A DNA stretch of 64,000 bases. It comes from Triops longicaudatus (Eukaryota; Arthropoda; Branchiopoda; Notostraca; Triopsidae). The translations under genes and the position numbers were made by a program. Under the pieces are notes generated by a model. It was not told where the DNA came from. It saw only the letters and a program-made list of their open reading frames with translations, and did not search any database. Position 1 is the first letter of the stretch. Every line of letters starts with the position of its first letter. Shown piece after piece: positions 1 to 11,184 of this stretch. The stretch lies in the NCBI GenBank assembly GCA_022885665.1, contig JAGQDJ010000089.1, forward strand, positions 124,001 to 188,000, written 5' to 3'.

Positions 1-2040
1 AACGCGCACTGTTTTCACAATTGGAGTCTGTCAAAGAGATCAGGTACAATATGTTTGCCTTATCCTGGAAGCGAAACTTACTTTCTCATTTTCTGCAGAC
101 AAAAGACTCTCTCGCTTGAGAGACTAAAGCAACGATTATTGCAAGAAATAAGATCTGCAGATAGCGATGAAAAGAGCTTGTCTACGTTCAAGGAAGAAAT
201 GGAGCTTTTACTGCAAGAAAAGATGGCTCATGTAGAGGAGCTTCGTCAAATTCATGCGGATATTAACGCAGTAAGCAAAACAGAGCTCTTTTTGAATATT
301 TTGTGTTTAACATCTGCGTACGTTAAACGTAGATGGAAAGCGTTATTAAGCAAGCCGAAGAATCGCGTAATAAAGCATTGGATGTTGCTCGTCATTTGTA
401 CGACGAGTACAAGCCTCTGAAGTCGGATTTAGATCAGCTCAGAAGGGAACGCCTGGGTTTAGAACGTCTGCCTGACGTAACTGAAGAAGAAAATGGACAT
501 TTGCTTACTAGGTAAACGATTTTCTAACACAGTAGAATCTTGTCGTAACATACACTTCTATAGCGGGCTGTCAGCTATGGTAGACGGTCTTTAATGTTCC
601 CGCGTTATGTGAGTGTAGACAAAACTATCTCAAATAACGAATTTCGGTTATATCGCATAAATTTCCAGTCCTAAAGAGGTTATTTTTAAGGAAGTTTGGT
701 GTCTCTCTTTACTTTTGACAATCTCGAATATTGCCTCTCCGTGCGTTAAAAATACCCCGAATATTATTACGAACACTCACTCGTGAAGTATCATTTAACT
801 CAACCTGTTCATTACCCTAAAAGCAGGCGCTCATAAAAGAATAAGAAGTTCGCGAAAGCTCATGACAAATGTTTAACAGTATTTAGGTACGATAACCTGC
901 GGACCCTCAATGACTGTCTTAGTAATATTAGGTCATGTTTTATTAGATACAATATGTTGTTCGTTGTGTTGGCTAATAATGGATATTAATAGCGTTTACC
1001 CTAATAATGGATATTACATAGTAATCGACCGTAATGTACAAATTTGTCTTATAAAGCTGAGCAAAAAAAAAAATCTATTTTCCAGTTGAATGGTTGTTTT
1101 TTTTTCGTGCTCAAAATAGTAACGAAGGGCAAAGCGTAGTGGGCACTTTTAACATTACCTTTTTGATGATAAAACGAAGCAATTCCTGAAGTCTTTTCAA
1201 AAGGTGACGTGAAAATGCTCGAAAAATGTGAAAATAAAACGCGGCGCATCGTTTTAACTCTGCACCTGTCATGGCGGATTTCACACTAACGATTTGTGCC
1301 CAATAACGAGTTATTTTCGCGTTCGTAAAATGTGATTGGCAGTGGATGTGGTCATATTTCCCTTTCTTTGTTGCTCTTCCGTAAGGGTCCGAAAGATGCA
1401 ACCATCACGATTATATCTCAGGATGAGTTTCGAACATCGAGTAATTATCGCCGAATTTTTTCTTAAGCCATATTTTTGTTACAAATAAAAGAATGCAGGT
1501 CTATTGAGACTTTCTAAACACCCTGTATAATAAACTTCATTCCGGTTAATAAATACGTTTACTTAAAATTTGTTAAGACTGTTCGGATGGAGATTGTAAC
1601 ACATGAGCTGTGTGAATAAAGTTAAGCACTAGAATGTCACTAACATGTTGCCTTTGCAATTCGTTTGTTTTAAGTCTTCTGTCCGAGAAACCTAAGATGG
1701 ACTGGCCTCCCGAACGAGAAGAGGGCCTTCTTGCGATGACGCCTCAGCCGACATACATTCCAACGCAACCGCCTCTCCTGATAAGCGCAACAGTTCCGAA
1801 AAATGACCCTCGACCATTGCCACCTCAACCCGGGCCGGCTCCAACTTTTAGGTGAATTAATTTCACGTGCTTTTTCCTAAACACCGATACATGTGTTAAA
1901 TTGTTTATAGGCAACAACCTCCACCTATGAAGTCGTGCTTGTCTTGCCATCAACAAATTCATCGCAACGCACCTATTTGTCCGTTATGCAAGGCCAAAAG
2001 CCGTTCAAGGAACCCTAAGAAGCCAAAAAAGAAGGATTAA
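1..2040 (+). CDS. ZC4H2: ZC4H2 zinc-finger protein, 5' truncated
   Basis: Five exons read as 1-43, 99-270, 333-511, 1675-1851 and 1911-2040; the start codon lies outside the window. The first three encode a coiled coil containing LLQEKMAHVEELRQIHADIN and LYDEYKPLK, close to what I remember of vertebrate ZC4H2. The fourth is a proline-rich linker. The last encodes the diagnostic C4H2 zinc finger (CLSCHQQIHRNAPICPLCKA) and a basic lysine-rich tail that may act as a nuclear localisation signal. Phases agree at every junction. Known family role: a nuclear factor of neural development that binds ubiquitin ligases and transcription partners. The third intron (1.16 kb) is much longer than the others. 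The gene is convergent with cathepsin L downstream. Identity is very secure; only the N-terminus is missing. Confidence 0.95.
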
Positions 2041-2380
2041 ATGAAGACGTCCAAGACCTCGTTCAGATCGTCTGACGTTCTGCGCCGAGTGCGTTTACTC
2101 TCTCCCGTTTTTCATCGTACGTAGCTAATAGTTCGCTTTTTTGTTGACTGTAACGTGTTCATGTATTGAAACAGCATCCAATCCAGGTGCTCTTTTTAAA
2201 CACTATAGAAAACGAAAAAAAAACTACTCCTGGAATGGAACCGCTACTTTTACCATACGTCCGTACAAAACTCTCAAGACCAAAATAAACAATGGTTGCA
2301 AAAATTAGAACAGTTCTATATTTTTCGTCCTAGAGTAAACCTTGTCAAAACTATCGAAAACAATCGCGCAAAAGGACGGT
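2041..2380. other. Convergent 3' UTR interval
   Basis: 340 bp between the stop codons of ZC4H2 (+) and cathepsin L (-). It holds the ZC4H2 AATAAA and AT-rich sequence; no further coding signal is seen. Confidence 0.7.
2284..2289 (+). promoter_or_regulatory. Polyadenylation signal for ZC4H2
   Basis: AATAAA lies 244 bp after the ZC4H2 stop and about 90 bp before the convergent cathepsin L stop, so the two 3' UTRs sit very close or overlap. The hexamer is seen; its use is inferred. Confidence 0.5.
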
Positions 2381-4029
2381 TTAAACAGTAGGATATGAAG
2401 CCGAGCTTGCAATACCACATTGGTTCCTCTTATTACGGGTCATTTTAATGTAACCGCCCTGGCCCCAGCTTTCGCTCCACGAGTTCTTGACTAACCAGTA
2501 GTCACGGCCATTTTCAGTACCATAGCCAACAAGCAACACTCCGTGATCCAGCTCTTCGCTGCTGCAGTGAGGCTCATTGTAGACACCTGCATGTCGTAGA
2601 GGAACATTATTTTGTACTCTACGACGGAGACAAGCGTATCATGCAAATTTCTCTTACCTTTTGAGTAAAATTGGAAGGATTCGTGGGATGCATCAATAGC
2701 TACAGAAATGGGTCCTATTGTAGCCACAGCAGCCTTAAGTTTTTCTTCATCGCCTGCTGGGACATCCACGAAACCAGTATCAATGCCACCTTTGTTACCA
2801 GGTTTGTAACGGCAAACGTCATCCTGAAAAAAAAAAAAAAAAAAAAAATAAAGCACACACTAATTTGAGACACGGGCAAAACGAGCTTCCGTGAAAATGC
2901 TTACTTCAGCTTCATAAGGATACGAATCTTCAGTATCGATACCTTTGTTGTCTTTTACGTATTGGAAGGCTTGGTCCATGAGCCCACCGTTGCATCCTTC
3001 ATTGCCGTACTTGCCCGAACAATCGATGAGGTTCTGTTCACTCAACGATACCAACTTGCCGGTCTTTCTGAAATTTTGGCCTTCTAGAGCTCCAGTCTAA
3101 TATTTGATGAATAATTATCTTTTCCATTTCTACTTCCTGAGTAAAACTATCCTACCGAACTGAACGCCCAGCAAGAACCGCATTGACCTTGATCTTTGAC
3201 TGGGGTTACGGCCCCCTTTTCACGCCAATCAACTGAGTCGGGTAAAACAACGTTAGCTGGCTCAATGAAGGTTTGCCTAACCATGAAGTCATTGCTGGCA
3301 TTCGACTTGCGCTTGAAACCGTTCATGGTCGCTACGAATTCGTGATGCAACTGAAACCGTTTAAAAATTATTAGTACATTTATTAAAAGTTCATTTGTTA
3401 AACTAGCTTCTTTATTTTAAGTGAAGAACTAACAACACAGAAAACAAGAATAATTACCATATCTCCGAAGTGGTTCAAGGCTACTTCATACGTTTTTTCG
3501 CCCCGTGTGAAGGCAACATTGTGTTTGGCAATCTTATGGCGGTTTTCCAAAAAGATTTTCATACGAAACTTCTCTTCAATATCGCTTTTGTAGTTTTTGC
3601 CATGTTTCGCCTGCAAGTATATAAAAATAAGTAAATAAAAAGGTTGATGAAGATCCGGACAAACACTAATAGATTTTTCAGACGAAGAAAGTGTTAATAA
3701 GAGCAATGGCCAGAGGGCTTTTGGAACTCTTATCAACAGGCCGAAACGAGGAGGTTTCAACAGGCGTACGATGAGGGGTTGTGGGGTTGCTTAAAACAGG
3801 TTTGGAGGTTAGGTTACAGACAAAGGAGGGTTGACATGAAGCAGCTGGAAAAGTAACCAGATTCTTTACTGCTACCTGATATATGCCTTGCGTTTTTCTG
3901 TAAACTCTAGAAAGAAAACGAACGAATTGGACTTACTTTAAAAAGTTTCCATTCGTCAATGAGTAAATCTGAGACGGACGCAGCTGTGGCACCAGCCAGC
4001 ACTGCACACAGCAACAAGACAACTTTCAT
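2381..4029 (-). CDS. CTSL: Cathepsin L-like cysteine protease
   Basis: Six exons, 5' to 3' on the minus strand: 4029-3937, 3610-3458, 3350-3156, 3096-2905, 2823-2658 and 2586-2381; all phases agree and give 334 aa. Residues 1-17 are a signal peptide (MKVVLLLCAVLAGATAA). The propeptide shows the ERFNIN pattern (E..R...F..N...I...N, exon 2). The mature enzyme begins near LPDSVDWREKGAVTPV (about residue 118). Catalytic Cys142 lies in QGQCGSCWAF, His281 in LDHGVLLVGYG and Asn301 in KNSW, with the oxyanion Gln in DQGQC, so it should be an active papain-family (C1A) endopeptidase, lysosomal or secreted for digestion. Length equals the usual cathepsin L. The intron before exon 5 ends in an unusually long T run at its acceptor. 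Confidence 0.97.
2827..2848. repeat. Poly(A)/poly(T) run at a cathepsin L acceptor
   Basis: 22 A on the plus strand, which is a T22 tract directly upstream of the CAG acceptor of cathepsin L exon 5. It serves as, or has expanded from, the polypyrimidine tract. Confidence 0.9.
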
Positions 4030-6719
4030 CGTGGTCAAGTTAAACAGCAATAATACTCACAAGGCAGAACCTGTTGGAAGGAAAGCCAAGACAAGATTAC
4101 TCAAGAGAACCAAATGTCAACTGGTCATCTATAGGCGATGGACGTCTATCCGATTAGTCATTCACCTTTCATTAGTCATAACTCCTGAGTCTTTAAAATT
4201 AAGATAGAAAGCAAGAAACGGAGACGGAAGAATGAGTCAAGAGATAAAAGAAACTGCGTCGTTACCACTGAAATGTTAAGTGCAGACGCTACACCACAAA
4301 ATGCTTTTGCTTGAGAGCAAACAACAGCAACGATAGCTTGTTTTTCAGTTTTACATTAAAAATATATTTAATGGTCTCTTATATAGAAAGAATGCGTATC
4401 TTACCTGACTATTGACAGGTTGCAAGCTAGAAGTGCTTCACTCCTACGTCACAACTACGCTGTAAACTTTTCAGGCTTCTACACAAAGCAAGTCCAGTGA
4501 AGAGAATGCTAGCAGTTGGAATTTAGACTAGGTTTACTCTCCCCAGTATAGAAGTTTAGGTGGCAGGCGAAGCTCGCAATGCCATTGGTCAGAAGTCAAG
4601 CAGAATTTTCTAAAAGCCACGCCGATTTGTTTACGAACCAAATGACAACAATGACATCAGCAGAAACATGCGTATCTTCTTATCCAGCTTTGAAACTTAT
4701 ACAAATAATAATGCAAGAGCTTAAGGCTGATCTTAGAGGACGAGTTGTGTACACAAGTAGATGCCCTGTTTTCATTAATCTTGTAAGTCCAATTATGTTA
4801 TAATATATACGTAATAGGTAGGAAATATGTATGACTACTGGGCAAGTAGCTAAACCGATATAAGAATAATTAAATGCATAACGTATATTGTGAGCTGACG
4901 ATAACTGGCAGTTTCTGTGATCTGAAATATAAAGAAAGATTTGTCAACTGCGTTATCTTTATTAGTATAGCTTTGCCCAGTTTTCGGGTCATAAATTCGT
5001 AACAGAGACTATCCGGGTCATTTTTGTTGTGTGGGTTTTATCCACATTGTGCAATGGGATTTTAACTTTACAGACAAATGAGACGAAACGTTTGTGTGGG
5101 TGCTCTTCCATTTCCGCAGACTCTGACTAATTTCAGCACCGGGCATATTTCCAGTTAAATTCGTTAACAAATTTTCAATATAAATCTGGGCAAATAGTTT
5201 CAGATGATTCCACTTGCGGCCAGTTTGTTATTGGAATTCGCCAGTCAAGTCTATTGTCCGAGAGTGAAGTATGCGTTAAAAGTTAATGATCATTACAAGC
5301 TTTAATGTACGTCGAAATGCGCTGCTTAGTACGACTTGACCTGAGCTAATGACATTCTAGGGGAAAACTGTTTACTTCTAGCATAGTTATGTACTTTATT
5401 AGTTGTGTAATCTGAAGAAAGTACAGTGAATACAGTGACAAGAATAAAGCAAAATTTGTAAAATAAACGACAGCAATGCAGCGGCTTTAACTTATACGTT
5501 TTATTTGTCATCTTTCTTTTCACTTGCTTTCTTTACTCGTCGATTCATCTGAAGCCAAACTGTAGACAATATCCAACCGAAATAAACGTCACTTCAATGT
5601 GCGAGTGAGATTTAACTACAGATGAAAAGAGGAAAATGGCAAAAATCCATGGTTTCGAGTACCCTCTACGTAACGGAGAAAGATGAGTGGTCCAGTAAGG
5701 CTTACACCATTAAGAACAAGCCACTAGGAAAGTGGAATTGACATTAGGAAATTGAACACGCGGAATTGACACGTGGAAGAGTGTTTTCGTAACTGGTGGT
5801 GAGCATGCGTCCAGGATTTGTACCGAGACTTGAATCCGAGTTATAACGTTTCGCGCCAACGAACATTCAACCTGAGGTAAAAGGAGACGATATCTTTTTA
5901 TTTATCGATTTTATTACTATCATTTTTTATAAAGGTTCACGCATCTCCGGATCAGTATCATGCGTCGTATATTGGAGCAAGTGTTCTAGCGAATAGCGAA
6001 GGGTTCGAGCAAGCAATGGTGACACAGCAGGAATGAAAAACTTTGGGTCCCAACGTGATTCGCAGGCGGAATTTGTAATTAATTTATGTTAATGTGTATG
6101 ATTTCTATGTCCCTTGCCTAAAGTGGACTTATTGCTCTCGTTATATTATTTCTAAGAATGTAAAATTGCGTGTTTTTGTAAAGCGAATTAAAACGTGATA
6201 CACAACATTTATGCCAAAATTGCGCGTGATTTAACCTTCTTTCATCGTGAAAATACTTTATTTCAGACCAGTCTAGATGTATAAAAAGATTTCGGCTATG
6301 AGGTCGTCAGTACTGTCAAAAATACTTTCAGGTCGCAGCATAAACTAATTAGTTGTGTACTGGGATGCATAGAAAAGCACCGCGATTTTTTTACTGAAGA
6401 AAAATGCTTGTAATAAAATTTCTAGCGAATTAATCGCGCTTGACAGAAAAATCCAGTGTAGTAATTTTATTTCTGCCAACAAAAGCGGTTTGCTGTACTG
6501 GAACAATTATTATATTCTTTATTAATTTTACTGGAATTACAATGATTATGGTAATTCCAAAGTAGCCTAATTAACCGACATATCTGCAATATGGAAATTA
6601 AGGAATGCAAATTGTCCACCTCGACGAGAGGATTCCGAATCCGTAAGAATTATTGCGCTAGCCCTTCAAATAAGCGAGAAAAATGAGCTTGAATGTGAAA
6701 TTATGCCCTGAGGGCGTCT

Positions 6720-7010
6720 CAGGGGCCAAAAAGTTTGAAATCCCATAAGGAATAACATGGGAAAAAGTGCGAAGCACGATGCCAGCATCATGCTTTTCGA
6801 GGTCTCGTTCACCCTTTCCTAGCCCCTATTTTGCTTCCCGTGGTACTCTTGGCAGTTCCATTTGATTGGGATATACCAGGTACCATAGGAAGCAGGACAG
6901 GGCATAGTCAAAGGCTTTACCTCTGAAAAACCAAACTTCTGACACGGGGAATCGAACCCTCGACCTCACGATACCAAGTCCAAGGTATTGACCGCTCAGC
7001 CAAAACACTT
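6720..7010 (-). mobile_element. tRNA-derived SINE-like element
   Basis: On the minus strand from about 7010 down there is a tRNA-like head: an A box TGGCTGAGCGGT near 6990-7005 and a perfect B box GGTTCGATTCC near 6949-6960. A 5-bp ATACC/GGTAT anticodon-like stem lies between them. The acceptor arms do not pair and the T stem is mismatched, so a working tRNA is unlikely. About 220 bp of non-tRNA sequence follows, as in the body of a tRNA-derived SINE. Copy number cannot be seen from one window, so the outer boundary is a guess. Confidence 0.45.
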
Positions 7011-7074
7011 TATGAATAAAATAAACAAACACATATATAAACTCAATAGGTACAACAGTCTCCATTAATGGAGT

Positions 7075-7139
7075 CGTGGCTTACCTTACTGATTACTTAT
7101 TACGTGGCTTACCTTACTGATTACGTGGCTTACCTTACT
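7075..7139. repeat. Short tandem repeat, three copies
   Basis: The unit CGTGGCTTACCTTACTGATTA occurs at 7075-7095 and 7103-7123, then as a truncated copy at 7124-7139. Spacing is 28 bp then 21 bp, so one copy carries a 7-bp insertion. It lies just beyond the tRNA-like head of the SINE-like element. Confidence 0.9.
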
Positions 7140-7595
7140 AAATACCAAAAAATTCCGGTGGTTTGTTACTTATGTAACTTGTCACAGATGCTAAGTAGTA
7201 CTGTTCTTTGATTATTTCTAGACTTCTTTCTGTCAGGACGTTTGTTTAAATTAAAGTACTGTAGTCAACACTTAAGGTTCAGGCAAATTTCTATGTATTA
7301 CGACGCACAGAACATTTTCAAGTTATTCCAATTGATGAATTTGGAATTACAGGAATCTTATTACATACAAAGTATGAGGATTCTCCTTGAATGTCGTCCG
7401 TAAATTGATATTGAACTTATGAAATCAAAATTGAATGAAATAACAAAAAAATACACATTCATAACACTGATTCACATCTCATAGGCAAGAGTTGACATTA
7501 GTAAAGCTAAGTAAAAAAAAAACAGGATTCTAGTTAAATCAGTATAAACACACTGACAATCAGCACAGCAAAGCACAGAAAAAGCTGTCCCCCCG

Positions 7596-7640
7596 AAAAA
7601 ANCCCCCCCCCCCCGGAAAAAATTGCTGGCTGCGCCCCTG
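7596..7640. repeat. Poly-C run with unresolved base
   Basis: An N at 7602 followed by a run of 12 C and then GGAAAAAATT. The following GGCTGCGCCCCTGC resembles end sequences of dispersed repeats in invertebrate genomes, but no boundaries can be set. The N marks an assembly ambiguity. Confidence 0.5.
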
Positions 7641-9323
7641 CACGTAATAACGAGATTTTATTGTATTTCTAATCGCTGGTGTTCGTTGTGGAATCCATCT
7701 TTGGCTTTACCAAGGTCGTAATCTACATTTTAAAAATTTTCACTGTCTTAATATGAACTGCAACAGCCCTCTCAAGTTTACCTTATGGTTTAGTTAGAAA
7801 GGTGACAACCGATGTGATAGTCCCTTTCTTGACTTTAGACACTCCATCACATCTTGATATACAAACCCTCGTCGTATTTATCTGAAATAAATCACAGCTG
7901 CCTATTTACGCTCGATATCACCCGGTGACGATTCTGGAAATAAAGGATCCTGGGATTCGGATAGTTTCTATTATTTTTGCGACAGCATAGTTTACAAACT
8001 ATACCTAATACAAAAACGCCTCACCTACCGAACTCCAACAATCGATGCTTTTCTTAAAGAAAGATAACCATTTGTTTACTTACCTCTACGGTGTTGTCGT
8101 GTTGCCGATCTGGTTTCGTGTTACATTGTTGTACTCGCTACGTTGACCGCAGGCTGTCTACGTACCAGGAAAACGGGACTTTCCTTCCTTGCTGAAAGTA
8201 GGCGTTGCTTTGTACCTGGCAAACTTGACAAGTAACCAACCTTGGCCTTTAGGGATATCCATGGGTTTGTTTCTTGCTGTTTAGGTCTGGTAGGTAAGTT
8301 AGGAAACTTGGAAGCCCTCAAGGCAGGTGGAATTTAATTCTCAATTGGGTCCATAACTGGACTCGCAACCAAGAAATCAGAGACAGCGTGAAAAGGAGTC
8401 CTACCAGTCAAAGCGCATTTAGTAAGCCACGCGACTTGAAAGCACACGCGCGTTCGCTCTCCGTTCCAATTATTCGTGTCCCATTAGTTCGTGAGATGTG
8501 TTAATCCCTAGCGTGATTTACTCTGTATATACTAATCCTTGCAGCTTCCCCACTGATTGAGACTACAAGGAGATCGTTCACTATTTCCTAAGTCAATTTT
8601 ATTTACATTTTACTTCAAGGTGAGCAATGTTCTTCCTATCTTTTTTTTTCGAATTGCTAAATCTAGGCTTTCTAAAACTGTTGGGAAAGGTTTTGAAACG
8701 TTACCTGTGTAAAGTAAATGACCTCAAGTTCAAGGGTAAATGACATACCTTTCCCTGAACAGGCCGGAACTGATTTGAATCGAAAGGTGACCCAGCGGGA
8801 AAAGTTAATTTGAAAATTGCTTCCCCTTTCATGTTGCATAAGAAATTCCCAAGTCAAAGCAGGAAGTCCGTACAGTATTTCGCCAGATTTTCTGTGAATG
8901 AGTCTGTTTAGAAAACACTTTTTAAGGCCTGTTTCGACTTCCGACATTTACGATCACGGGACTGCAGTCTATTATCCGCTCAAACAGGTTTCCCACGTTC
9001 CTTTGATATAGGCTAGCGCGAAAGAACGCCGGTCTCGTCTCAACTCCCGTTAGTTGACCAACATCTTCGCACTTAGGGTTACCTGAACTCGATCGATTTA
9101 AAGTTCGCCTAGTTCCGAACAATGATAGACTTTTTGCGAGACATACATTTCTTCCTCAAAAGATACTCAAATACAGTGACCAGCGTCATAGCGTGACCAC
9201 CCTACATACATTGGCTGTGCTTATACGACGGTTCAGTTCGAGTCAAACTGTCGTAAATTTGCAGGGGCAATAAGCCGATAATAATTCCCTGTGCTAATTT
9301 AGCCATAGTGAGAGTCTCCTTAG

Positions 9324-9326
<3 letters not shown>

Positions 9327-9356
<30 letters not shown>
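9327..9356. repeat. Poly(A) run of 30
   Basis: An uninterrupted A30. No clear retrogene or SINE body is recognisable upstream of it, so it is recorded only as a homopolymer. Confidence 0.85.
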
Positions 9357-9357
<1 letters not shown>

Positions 9358-9666
9358 GAATAGAAAGCAGTTCTGCGTGCATGAAGATTAGATGTGTTTT
9401 AAAACAGTTAAACCTGCCTTTGTCGGTTATATCCACAACGTTTAAAAGCAAACTCCACGAAATCAGCGACTATAATCCCGCTACTAGCTGCATATGTTGG
9501 TGTGTTTGCAGCAGACGGCTCTAACGCTGTTATAACGTGCAAAGTTAGTCATAATCGAAACAAAAGTTTCAATCAAAACTATGGTGTTCGTATTCTCTGT
9601 GACGTATTATGCATTTCGATACTGTATAGTGGTATGCTAAATGGGTGTGCTTCCTGTCACCAACAG

Positions 9667-10767
9667 ATGTGGCGGTCATTGGTAATAATTTTTGTAAGTG
9701 GAATGGTGTCAGTCCACGTGTATTCGTTACCCAATTGCGGTCCGACCGGGCTCAAATATTTGCAAGGCGATGCCTTAACGGGAAATATGGATTGCGTTGG
9801 CCCGGAACAGACGCCGTATCCCAAGTACGAATTACTTAAATTATTTCCGTTTACCTGTAACGACCGAGAAATACAAAAATTGACCAACTGGATTGTTAAC
9901 AAAAACGTGACGTCCTGCATTTGATTTCTTTTTTTTTTAGAGATGTGATAAATCAGATGTTTCCCAGCAATAAACGCAAAGGTCGCGCTAGCAATTTAGT
10001 GGATCCACTCGTCACACAAAAAAAGTTGCTCCAACATTTCGAAGCTGCCAATTACGGGCGAGTGAGTCTGTCAGACGGTTACTCATTACGAGAAGGTAAA
10101 ACAGTCCTAATTTTTTTCAGAAGCCAACTCTTCAAGTTGGTTTGATGACTTGGTTGGTTTGTTTGTAATTCTCATGCCGAAAGTGCTCTTTTGTCGAAAC
10201 AGATCGAAGTCTTTTGACGGACAATCCAGTGTACGTGGCTGACGAAGCTAATGCCCGCCGACGACCTTCGACAGGCAACACTGAAGCTCGACAAACGTGT
10301 TCCGGTCCAGGAGGTCGATTATGCAAAACGAGATACAACACCACTGCCCCACTCTACGGGGTTTCCTTAACTTCGGGTCAACCTGTGACCATTGTCCAAA
10401 AGTTTCCCGATCTACTTCAGCAAGTCATCTTCGAAGTTTGCGAGTGAGTGTAACCTACTTAACAGAAAACTCCGTAACCACTTAACACTAGTCATTAGAG
10501 TTTCTATTAGCCTAATAACTAAAAAATATTACAACTAAATATATTTTTCTTTCGCTGTGCAGTTCCAAGGAATGTGACGTGGTTCACGGTGAGTGCGTTC
10601 AAACCTACGTGCCATATTTGTTCCTTGTGATCCCACTGGGTCCGGTGACCCTCACGGGCCAAGACTACGTTTTAGTAGAGAACGGATGCGTGTGCCGGCC
10701 AAAGTACTCGAAAAGCGGACCCGAATCATCGCTATCCGAAGCACTTCCAGGCTTTCTCGGAAACTAG
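9667..10767 (+). CDS. spz-like: Spätzle-like Toll ligand (cystine-knot cytokine)
   Basis: Exons read as 9667-9856, 9943-10095, 10203-10443 and 10563-10767, giving about 262 aa. MWRSLVIIFVSGMVSVHVYS is a signal peptide, which decides the start. A prodomain with basic sites (NKRKGR, ARRRP) precedes the C-terminal knot, which begins near QTCSGPGGRLCKTRY. It shows seven cysteines (TC, LC, EVC, KEC, GEC, NGCVC) in the order and spacing expected for Spätzle; the segment IFEVC is typical. Known role: a secreted dimer, activated by proteolysis, that binds Toll in development and innate immunity. The junction of exons 1 and 2 is uncertain: donor GTAACG at 9857 with acceptor before 9943 fits in phase, but 9849 with 9941 also would. 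Which Spätzle subgroup it belongs to is not determined. Confidence 0.85.
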
Positions 10768-11184
10768 CAGAGACTTGCGAGTGTATAATTTGTGACTTTG
10801 TGAAAAGATCCCCATCAGCCCCTTAAATCTCCCTTTAATTTATTGACTTCCTCCGTTGTTGACTTATGAATAAAAACGGTTAATTTTCAACGTTCAAATA
10901 CCTTATTTTCTGGAAATGGTTTATACAATTAAAAAACGATTGTGTATAGTTTTGAAAATCTTCAACGCCCCCACATCGAAATAACCTAAGTGTGACTGTC
11001 GAAACACGGAGTGATGACCGAGCCAGATCCATCAAGACAAGACACAATCAAGTGACTATGACCTGGGCAAATAGCCATGGTTTCTATTGCTGAGGCTAAG
11101 GATATCTGACGTTCCGGAATGCAACTATTTATCGTGACAGGGATTAATTAAGACCATATTTATAAAAACTAGTGAACTAGTAAA
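10768..11184. other. Convergent 3' interval between Spätzle and NBEAL
   Basis: Contains the probable 3' UTRs of the two convergent genes, including AATAAA at 10869-10874. No coding sequence is seen. Confidence 0.6.
10869..10874 (+). promoter_or_regulatory. Polyadenylation signal for the Spätzle-like gene
   Basis: AATAAA about 100 bp past the stop codon at 10767, with an AT-rich and GT-containing stretch after it. Confidence 0.6.

Larger units (their letters stand above)
4030..9666. other. Gene-poor interval upstream of cathepsin L
   Basis: 5.6 kb with no supported coding exon. It starts with the cathepsin L 5' flank and ends before Spätzle. It contains a tRNA-derived repeat (6720-7010), a short tandem repeat (7075-7139), a poly-C run with an unresolved base at 7602, and a 30-nt poly(A) (9327-9356). 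Scattered ORFs under 95 codons (for example 4579-4803 and 8672-8947) match no family I recognise and lack splice partners. Confidence 0.55.

Noticed and set aside
6940..7012. Functional tRNA gene on the minus strand
   Set aside because: A and B boxes are good, but the acceptor stem does not pair and the T stem is mismatched, so it is better read as a tRNA-derived repeat.
8672..9122. Two overlapping minus-strand ORFs of 91 and 66 codons
   Set aside because: No recognisable domain, no consistent splicing and no promoter evidence; left as non-coding.
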